Origin: Begonia masoniana
Lineage: Eukaryota; Streptophyta; Magnoliopsida; Cucurbitales; Begoniaceae
Reading direction: 5' to 3'
Length of the DNA stretch: 64,000 nucleotides
NCBI GenBank assembly: GCA_022432975.1
Contig: CM039502.1
Location: forward strand, 10,391,290 to 10,455,289
Made by a program: the position numbers and the translations under genes
Shown here: positions 56,447-64,000 of the stretch, one piece after another
Layout: the number at the start of each line of letters is the position of its first letter
Position numbering within the stretch: the stretch's first letter is position 1
The notes under the pieces: model-generated
Database searches by the model: none
The model's input: only the letters and a program-made list of their open reading frames with translations
Told to the model about the DNA's origin: nothing

Positions 56447-59400
56447 TGTAACACCCGGCATTTTTGCCTATGTAATTATTCCCCGAATATGTAAGCAGAA
56501 TTTCTCCGATATGAATGCAATGATTGTTTTAATAAAATTGTCGATGTGTTTAATCGAGCGAGGGTGATTCGTGAGACCGTATCGATTAAACTAAATAATG
56601 TTTTAGTTAAAAACCAATGAAAGGGCAAATTAGGAAGAAATTAAGGTTGGTGGGAGAAAACAAATAGATGATTGACATGTGGCAGCTTGTTGAAGAAGTT
56701 AAGTTCTTTCTCCTACGTGAATGTTCATTCACTTCTCTGTTTCCCCTCATCTCTCTCGGCTTTCTCTCTTCCAAGCGATTGAAACAAAGCTTCCACACTT
56801 TGTTTCTCCAGCGTTTCTCCGTTTTCTTCAGCAAAGGTCCGAGCTTTCCAGAGACGTTCGAGCATACTACTTGGCTGCACACAGGTAAGTTCATGCATCT
56901 ACGTTGGCCCTTAAGGCCCTACAACTCGGAGGTACTAGGTCTGGTTCGGGTAGATAGGTTTTAGGTTATGTTTTAAGTTAAACGTGTTTCCGTTATATTC
57001 TGTTTCCTGTTGTATTCATTCTGTCATCTGTGAATGTTAAGTTTAAGCATTTCACTTATTCATGCATACACGTTTCCTGTAAAATCATGCAAATGTTTTC
57101 AGCACCGGTTTTGAAGTAAGTAAGATAAAATCCTGTAAAGAAAATGTATGGTTAAGTGTGGACGAGGACTGGCATCCTGTCAAGTACTCCTGTTATGTCC
57201 TGAAAGTGGCATGTACATCCTGTTGCGCCAGCTCCTCCTCCCACTTATACCTTCCTGTCCAGTGAAACGTAATGTAATGTAATGTTCATGTATTTGAAAA
57301 TGTTCATGCATAGCATATGCACACTGCATTCTAGTATGTTCTTACTGAGCTCTAGGCTCATAGATGAACTCCCTGTTGTAGGTACGGATCCCGTGGATGA
57401 GGACTTGGTGCCTCAGGCCGATGTGTAGGTTGCACTTGGCGGATCGAGCTCTCAGGGTTGGTTGCTGCAGCCAGACAAATCCTGTCCCGAGGTTTAAGTA
57501 TTTAAAGTAAAGTCTATGTCTGTAAACCCTACTGGAATTCTGTGTTTGGTTTTTAAACTATGTTAGGATTCTGTATTTTTGGTTGTTGAAAACTCCGTAG
57601 GAAATTCTGTTGGATATAGATAATGTAAGGTATTCTGTTGGTTAAGCTTTCTCTTGTTAAAACCTCTGTATTCGACAGTTGAACTATGTTTTGAAGTATT
57701 CTGGAATTCGTTTGGAATATTTTCTGTTAGTCTGTGCATGGACAGCTTCTGGTTTTAGAGCTATCCATGTAGTGTGATTTTTCTTAAGTTTCTGTCATGT
57801 TAGAGCCATCTATGTAATTTGTTTTTCCTTAAAATTCCGTCGTGTTTTTCCCGATATGTTCAAAAATCATGTTTTGAATCGTTTCTGAAGTTTGAAGTTT
57901 TCATACGTTCTGTTTCCACAACTTTTGTTTTTATGTAATCATGTTAAAGTTGCCAGTTTTGTCTTTTACATTTTTAGTCATCCGGTCACTGTTCACATTT
58001 TTAACAAATCCGGTCACTGTTCACAAATTCATCTTCCGGTCACTGTTCACATTTTTCATCTTCCGGTTACTGTTCACAAATTTCATCTTCCGGTTACTGT
58101 TCACAAATTTCATCTTCCGGTCACTGTTCACAAATTTCATCTTCCGGTCACTGTTCACATTTTTAACAAATCCGGTCACTGTTCACAAATTTCATCTTCC
58201 GGTCACTGTTCACATTTTTCATCTTCCGGTCACTGTTCACAAATTTCATCTTCCGGTTACTGTTCACAAATTTCATCTTCCGGTCACTGTTCACAAATTT
58301 CATCTTCCGGTTACTGTTCACAAATTTCATCTTCCGGTCACTGTTCACAAATTTCATCTTCCGGTCACTGTTCACATTTTTCATCTTCCGTCACTGTTCA
58401 CATTTTTCATCTTCCGTCACTGTTCACAAATTTCATCTTCCGTCACTGTTCACATTTTTCATCTTCCGGTCACTGTTCACAAATTTCATCTTCCGGTTAC
58501 TGTTCACAATTTCATCTTCCGGTCACTGTTCACATTTTTCATCTTCCGGTTACTGTTCACAATTTCATCTTCCGGTTACTGTTCACAATTTCATCTTCCG
58601 GTTACTGTTCACAATTTCATCTTCCGGTTACTGTTCACAAATTTCATCTTCCGTCACTGTTCACAAATTTCATCTTCCGTCACTGTTCACAATTTCATCT
58701 TCCGTCACTGTTCACAATTTCATCTTCCGGTTACTGTTCACAAATTTCATCTTCCGGTTACTGTTCACAAATTTCATCTTCCGGTCACTGTTCACAATTT
58801 CATCTTCCGGTCACTGTTCACATTTTTCATCTTCCGGTCACTGTTCACATTTTTCATCTTCCGGTCACTGTTCACATTTTTCATCTTCCGGTCACTGTTC
58901 ACAATTTCATCTTCCGGTTACTGTTCACAAATTTCATCTTCCGGTCACTGTTCACAAATTTCATCTTCCGGTCACTGTTCACAAATTTCATCTTCCGGTC
59001 ACTGTTCACAAATTTCATCTTCCGGTTACTGTTCACAAATTTCATCTTCCGGTCACTGTTCACAATTTCATCTTCCGGTTACTGTTCACAAATTTCATCT
59101 TCCGGTTACTGTTCACAAATTTCATCTTCCGGTCACTGTTCACATTTTTCATCTTCCGGTTACTGTTCACAATTTCATCTTCCGGTTACTGTTCACAATT
59201 TCATCTTCCGGTTACTGTTCACAATTTCATCTTCCGGTCACTGTTCACATTTTTCATCTTCCGGTCACTGTTCACAAATTTCATCTTCCGGTTACTGTTC
59301 ACAATTTCATCTTCCGGTCACTGTTCACAAATTTCATCTTCCGGTTACTGTTCACAAATTTCATCTTCCGGTTACTGTTCACAAATTTCATCTTCCGGTC

Positions 59401-59858
59401 ACTGTTCACAAATTTCATCTTCCGGTTACTGTTCACAATTTCATCTTCCGGTCACTGTTCACAAATTTCATCTTCCGTCACTGTTCACAATTTCATCTTC
59501 CGGTCACTGTTCACATTTTTCATCTTCCGGTCACTGTTCACAATTTCATCTTCCGTCACTGTTCACAATTTCATCTTCCGGTCACTGTTCACAAATTTCA
59601 TCTTCCGTCACTGTTCACAAATTTCATCTTCCGGTCACTGTTCACAATTTCATCTTCCGGTCACTGTTCACAATTTCATCTTCCGGTCACTGTTCACAAT
59701 TTCATCTTCCGGTTAGTGTTATCCATTAATGTCCATGGATTTTTAAAAAGTTCGAAAAAAAAAAAAAAAATATGTTGGCCCCGTTTTCTTCTGCAAATGT
59801 CCCGGAGTGACGGCTCGGTTCTTGGATCCCGATCGGGTCCGGTTTTCGGGTCGTCACA
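56447..59858 (+). mobile_element. Long solo LTR (D) containing a large minisatellite
   Basis: It starts TGTAACACCCGGC and ends GGGTCGTCACA (3412 bp). A perfect 5-bp duplication, AGAAG, lies at 56442-56446 and 59859-59863. It has the same end type as A-C but a different interior sequence, so it is a separate, related family. It includes a CT-rich leader, a donor-like CACACAG|GTAAGT at 56883 and an acceptor-like TTGTAG|GTACGG at 57381 followed by an acidic reading to a stop at 57426. Half its length is the minisatellite at 57978-59715. It interrupts the copia protease. Confidence 0.9.
57978..59715. repeat. Minisatellite of about 65 units, 25-27 bp
   Basis: The unit begins TTCCGGTCACTG and continues TTCACAAATTTCATC (27 bp). 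Variants are GTTACTG for GTCACTG, TTCCGTCACTG (one G lost), CACAATTTC (one A lost) and CACATTTTTC. Two early units have AACAAATCC in place of the TTCATCTTCC junction. Because 27 is a multiple of three, very long open frames (661 and 591 codons) cross it. These are artefacts. Confidence 0.97.
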
Positions 59859-59863
59859 AGAAG

Positions 59864-61162
59864 GTTACCGTCGGTAGTGGCAACGCTCGACACTCCGGAG
59901 TATGGCTAAGTGTTTTGAAGCATGGAGGCAAGAGGCGTTAGATAATGGGTTGCACCGGAGTCCATAAGCCACGGTGAAACGGATAAATTGGTGTACGGGT
60001 TGGGCAGGAGACAGGCGCTGGAAGATTGAGGGAGATCGGCGCTGAGGGGAGAAGAGGGTGAAGTGAAGAAGGCTTGAGGATGGGTTTCAGGTGGGCTGGG
60101 AAAATGGGATGGGGGGTAAGTTGTTGGGTAAAGGGAGTTGGGCTGGGTGAGGGTATAAGGTTGTTGGGCTAGGTGGGCTGTTTGAGGTGAAGCCTGGTTT
60201 GAGTGATAATAAAATTGGGCTGGAGTAGTGGGTCTGTAGGGTGGGTTATAGGCTGGATTAAGCCTATGGTAGCAGGTCTGCGCAGAGTGGCCCATTTGTT
60301 GACATATTTGGCACCGGGCTTTGAACTGTTTGGGCGGCCTGGGTCCACCCCAGAATTTAGTGTTCTGAGGAAATGCCGATGAGTTGTTGTGCCAGGGGAA
60401 AGTCAGCTGCAGTGGCCGAGGGGTCCATCCTGGACGAGGACAGAAACTGGCGACATGCGCTTCGATTTGACTCGGCGACGGAAGAAGGACAGCAGCATTT
60501 CGCCTCTCCAATCGGAAATCGAAGTTTTGCAGGAGGCTGTGAATTTCCTCCAGTGAAGGTTGGTCCGGCCTATTGGTGATTGAGACGATGAAAGTGTCGT
60601 AATCGCTGCCAAGCCCGCTGAGAAAATAGATTAATCGATCCCTGTAAGATACTGGCTCTCCAATTTCTGCGAGAGTATTGCACAGATTTGTAACTTTCTG
60701 GATATAAGCAACGGCGGAAAAACCATCTTTTGAGAGAGAGTGTAATTGGCTTCTCAATTCGGTGATTCTTGCCAGCAAGGAGGAAGAAAAAATTCGAGCT
60801 TGAGCGCCCGAGGCTTCACTGGCTATTTTGAAGGATACGATTTGTGGAAGCAAATATTCCGAGATTGACGAAAAAATCCAGCTAAGAAGAAACGCATTGC
60901 ACCTCTCCCAAGTACTGAAATCTAGATTTATTTGAGACGAGAGGGAATCGAGGAACTGTGCAGGTTGGGAAAATGAACCATCTAGGAGTTTGTTGATACC
61001 ATTTGCAGTGGCAATGTTGAGAAGCTGAGCTTTCCAGATGAGATAGTTGTGGTTGTTGAGCTTGATGTTTAACGTCTGAGTTGCAGAAGGAAAAGAGGGT
61101 AAGGAGGAAGAGGAGAAGAGTGTGGAGGGAGAAGAAGGCACAGTGGAGCTTGAAAATGCCAT
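59864..61162 (-). CDS. Copia gag with start of protease (expanded element)
   Basis: A 418-codon frame starts at 61162 (MAFSSSTVPSS), just below the primer-binding site. Blocks are TLNIKLNNHNYLIWKAQLLN, FSTWERCNAFLLSWIFSSIS, ARITELRSQLHSLSKDGFSA, VAYIQKVTNLCNTLAEIGEP and IYFLSGLGSDYDTFIVSI, which are the UBN2-type gag. A zinc knuckle, CQICQQMGHSAQTCYHR, is at about residue 285. A Pro/Gln-rich stretch ends in SPWLMDSGATHYLTPL, the protease active site DSGA, where LTR D interrupts. This is the best-preserved retroelement frame in the window. Confidence 0.92.
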
Positions 61163-61167
61163 CTATT

Positions 61168-61180
61168 GGCTCTGATACCA
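61168..61180 (-). other. Primer-binding site of the expanded copia element
   Basis: On the minus strand TGGTATCAGAGCC directly follows the 5' LTR ending TCTCAACT, with no spacer. This supports the TG...CT LTR ends. Confidence 0.9.
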
Positions 61181-61431
61181 AGTTGAGATTAAGCAAGACA
61201 AGATTTGAACCGGCCGATGATCGGAGAAGGAGAAGGAAGGTGAGAATGGAGGCGTTGGAGAGAGGAGAAGAAAAGAGGTGTTAGGAAATGATTTCTCTGT
61301 ATATTTCCCATCAACTGAAGTTCTTACATATTGTGTACAAAGAAGAATGATATTGTAAATTAACCAGCAATACAAACCAAAACTACAATCACAACTAAAC
61401 TAACTAAACCACAACAGTAGATGCCTTAACA
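61181..61431 (-). repeat. 5' LTR of the expanded copia element
   Basis: In the minus sense it begins TGTTAAGGCATC at 61431 and ends AATCTCAACT at 61181. It is the partner of 46883-47139. Confidence 0.9.
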
Positions 61432-61436
61432 CAAAA

Positions 61437-61545
61437 CAGATTCATTGGACCCTCCAAAGCAGAAACCAACAAAGAAAATGAACTTTTCTCCTCTTCTCTT
61501 CTCTTAACAACTTCCAAACACTTTAGAAGGAGGGAGGGAGGGAGG

Positions 61546-61579
<34 letters not shown>

Positions 61580-62509
61580 GTTAAAGGTGGCTGAAAGAAA
61601 GCATGAAAAGGTGGAATTTTTCTCTCTACATCTATTCATTCAAAGGTCGAGCCCTGTGTAAGTGGGTCTTATTCGGTTTTCAATTTTTAGAATCGTTACC
61701 ATTAAAATTTTTTTTAGGACCAGACCAGAATTTCAATTTCTGTTCCGGTTCTGGTCCGATTCCAATTTTACCATTATTAATTATTTTGTTAGTAAAAAAT
61801 TCAAAATTCAACCCAAAAAATTCCAAATCATTTCTCTGTCTACGTTTACACCAATCTCGTAATCCAACCTCAAAATGTGGAAATAATTAAACAGTTCACC
61901 CCAAAACGTGAAAATAAGTAAACAATTCACTGTTATAATTTTCGAAAAAAACAGTTCACCTAAAACTTATAACAACTCCTTACTAAGGAGCACAAAGGGA
62001 AATGAGCTATTAAACAATTATAAACTCAAAACGTTGACTGGACCGATCAAAATCACTGTCATCACCCATCAGTCCAGTCAACGTCGATATCGTCGGCTTC
62101 ACCTTCAAAAAACTGAAGCAAGCTCTGGTTCATACTCTACAGAAACTGAAAGAGGGAAACAAGAGCTTACCTTTGTCAGTGACTCGGTTCGTCCTTCACA
62201 ATCTGACGAAGAGAGGCGTGACGACTGCGATGCAAGGGAGAACTAAGCAAAGAGAGTGGCTGGGCGACTGCAAACTGTGAGAAATATAATAGGGTTTGCG
62301 AACTACGAACTGAATGTTCCAAGAATAAGGTCTGTTTCGGGTTTAGTGGTTTTGTATCACTAAACCCGAAAATTGAACGGAGAACTTCAGTTCTCCTAAA
62401 AAAACCAAAAATTTCTTTATTTAAGGTGCAAAATCGACTAGAACCAGACCAAATACACGATTCTGGTCCAGATCTTTGGTCCGGGTCAATTTTTCCCACC
62501 CCTATTCGC
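61437..62509. other. No gene; microsatellite and possible hAT-like remnant
   Basis: 61531-61577 is a (GGGA)n/(GA)n microsatellite. 61715-62509 has GGTCC/GGACC-type motifs at both sides (CTGGTCCGATTCC near 61752; GATCTTTGGTCCGGGTC near 62470) and ends CCCACCCCTA, which resembles a hAT terminus, but no left partner was found. A hairpin, TTTCGGGTTTAGTG..CACTAAACCCGAAA, lies at about 62336-62371. Confidence 0.4.
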
Positions 62510-62992
62510 GGTCCCCCGATCACCCCTTGTTCTGTATTTTTTGCTTAGAACGAGGGGCCTATCTAAAACGAACGGCCCCCCGCTCTGTAGGGTGGTTGTT
62601 GTGGGGGGTGGAAGGCCCTGTTCCACGTGCGGTGCACCTGGAACAGGAACGGGGGGCCGTTCTCTCTAGTCGGCCCCCCGTTCTCAAGAGCCTTTTGATA
62701 ACGGGGGGTCGGCTTAGGAGAATGGACCCCCGTTCTCAATTATTGGATAGGAGAACGAGGGGTCGTTCTCTATTATTGTCCAATAATTGAACAATAATTG
62801 GACTAGAATGGGAGGTCGATCAGCGACAACAGGGGACCGATCTCAATTATTGTCATATAATTGGTCAATAATTAGACTAGAACGGGAGGCCGATCATCGA
62901 GAATGAGGGCCAATCTCCAAAATTATATAAAGAGATAGCCCTCCATTATCACCTTCAGCTTGCGAAAACTCTAAAACCTCTCGACTATTTTC
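62510..62992 (+). repeat. MULE 5' subterminal region (second copy)
   Basis: Repeated GGCCCCCCGTTCTC and GAACGGGGGG blocks and CAATAATTG/AATTATTG palindromic motifs precede the transposase fragment. The organisation matches 5931-6595 but the sequence is diverged. Confidence 0.55.
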
Positions 62993-63683
62993 TTGCTCCT
63001 GCAAATTTTCTCTTTATTAACGACGTTGATGGGTTATGATTCAAGTAGATCAGTTGATTTAGACAAGACAACAACTTGTGATGCCAATATGGATTGGTAT
63101 TTGTACCCCACGCCTACATATGGTCATCTTCGAGCATTCAATCACTTAGAAGAAAATGAAGAAATAAAGGTGCATTCGACCTCCAAAACTTTAGACAATG
63201 AGATTCGAACACCAGTCAGCTCGGATGATGATGAGGTGGAAAGCATACCGGTGAAGGAAGAAATCTCCATGAGATTTTATTTGAGTAAAAAATATAGTTT
63301 TTTTTAAAGAAAATTAGAAAAGAAATAGTCGAATATGCCTTGAAAAATGGTTATGGGATCAAATTCACAAAAAGTGACTCTCGGCGACTGACAGCCACGT
63401 GTGAAGACTGTTGTGAATGGAGACTTCATGATTCAAAGATGCAAAACGAGATTACGTTTCAAATAAAGAGTTTGACCAATTCTCACAGCTGTCCAAGAAA
63501 AATTGAGAATCGACACACTATAGTAAAATGAGTAGCAAATTATTATTTAGATAGGTTCAAAAGTTAATCTATGTGGAAAATCTTTTCCATTATCGAGACA
63601 GTGAGGAAAAATTTGAATGTGAACATTACACTTAGTCTTGCCAGAAGAGTAAGAAGCAAAACTCGAAAATTTAATGAAGGCCT
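62993..63683 (+). pseudogene. MULE transposase N-terminal fragment (second copy)
   Basis: The first frame (62993-63307) matches the N-terminus at 5581-5916: SRSVDLDKTTTCDANMDWY, then LDNEIRTPVSSDDDEVESIP and VKEEISM. After a frameshift it gives MKNGYGIKFTKSDSRRLTA, then CEDCCEWRLHD and IKSLTNSHSCPRK, which is the MuDR DNA-binding domain. It then decays through a DRF..MWKIFSIIETVRKN-like stretch. It ends at 63683, where another LTR begins. It is opposite in orientation to the copy at 2465-5930. Confidence 0.87.
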
Positions 63684-64000
63684 TGTAGGATCGGAATTGT
63701 CTAAGAGGGGGGTGAATTAGACTTTTTAATTTTAATTTCAATTTAATCTAATTTCTCTTCTTGATTAAACTTAGTTACAGCACTAGTAATCAAATAATGT
63801 AAAGAGAGAGAAAGAGAAATTAGACACCAGTATTTTTACGTGGTTCGGCCAAACTGCCTACGTCCACGCTCCAAGGCTCTCCCTTGAAGATTTCTTACTT
63901 CTCCTCAACGAGAAAATCTGATCGACCTTACGGGCTTCGATCCACAGCCTTTCACAATCCTGGATTGAACTTAGCGGGCGTCAATCCACTGCCTTACAGG
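63684..64000 (+). mobile_element. LTR of family F, 5' end (runs off the window)
   Basis: It begins TGTAGGATCGGAATTGTC and shares TAAGAGGGGGGTGAATTAGA and TTTTTACGTGGTTCGGCC with solo LTR F at 48718. It interrupts the MULE transposase. Whether it is solo or part of a full element cannot be seen here. Confidence 0.85.

Larger units (their letters stand above)
46883..61431 (-). mobile_element. Ty1-copia retrotransposon expanded by nested solo LTRs
   Basis: On the minus strand the 5' LTR is 61431-61181 and the 3' LTR is 47139-46883. The primer-binding site TGGTATCAGAGCC (61168-61180) directly abuts the 5' LTR. The polypurine tract is a G-run (plus-strand C-run 47141-47156). The flanking pentamers are CAAAA (46878-46882) and CAAAA (61432-61436). 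With this duplication and the zero-gap primer site, the LTR reads TGTTAAGG...TCTCAACT, a non-canonical TG...CT end. Three long solo LTRs (B, C, D) interrupt RT, integrase and protease. Removing them leaves about 4.6 kb of gag-PR-IN-RT-RNase H. It is non-functional. Confidence 0.9.

Noticed and set aside
57978..59715. CRISPR-like array
   Set aside because: There are no unique spacers. The whole unit is repeated head to tail, and the context is a plant LTR.
57892..59877. 661- and 591-codon open frames on the plus strand
   Set aside because: They run through the 27-bp minisatellite, whose length is a multiple of three. The translation is repetitive in all frames and matches no protein family I know.

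Overview
This is nuclear DNA of a flowering plant, almost certainly a eudicot. The evidence is a plant NPF (NRT1/PTR) transporter sequence with canonical intron borders, Ty1-copia and Ty3-gypsy retrotransposons primed by tRNA-Met, Mutator and hAT DNA transposons, and a Cassandra TRIM that carries 5S rRNA sequence in its LTRs. I cannot name the species. The window is a transposon-rich, heavily nested interval in which the only host-gene material is two NPF transporter fragments. No intact transposon polyprotein was found. Coordinates worked out by eye may be off by a base or two.

1-8.3 kb: a decayed plant-transposon protein, a 0.6-kb foldback hairpin, and a Mutator (MULE) transposase pseudogene on the minus strand, split by a 1.16-kb solo LTR. 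8.3-14.6 kb: a complete 5.8-kb copia element (minus, TSD GGCAG) sits inside the gag of an older copia element and is itself invaded by a Cassandra TRIM (TSD ACTTG). 15.8-18.6 kb: a long solo LTR with a tRNA-like SINE segment. 18.8-26.1 kb: a gypsy element (minus) with 248-bp LTRs, split in gag by a 2.6-kb solo LTR (A). 27.1-28.2 kb: a non-autonomous hAT element with an 8-bp TSD.

29.5-30.7 kb: the C-terminal half of an NPF5.5-like transporter (minus). 31.3-32.2 kb: a long-TIR Mutator-type MITE with a 9-bp TSD. 34-42.5 kb: gypsy and copia debris, ending in a 100-N gap. 43.05-43.44 kb: the first two exons of an NPF5.8/5.9-like transporter (minus). 45.5-46.7 kb: a second 9-bp-TSD long-TIR element.

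46.9-61.4 kb is one copia element (minus) expanded from about 4.6 kb to 14.5 kb by three long solo LTRs (B, C, D). B contains a further solo LTR (F). D carries a minisatellite of roughly 65 units. 63.0-63.7 kb: a second MULE transposase fragment (plus), cut by another copy of F that runs off the window.

The most unusual signals are these. First, the long LTRs A, B, C and D share conserved islands bounded by near-consensus splice sites, including a short phase-1 block ending in a conserved acidic peptide and stop codon. Second, A, B and C carry clusters of GCGATCGATCGC-type palindromes. Third, D holds the ~26-27-bp minisatellite. Fourth, the copia element at 46.9-61.4 kb appears to use TG...CT ends. 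Fifth, two different NPF subfamilies lie in head-to-tail order on one strand.
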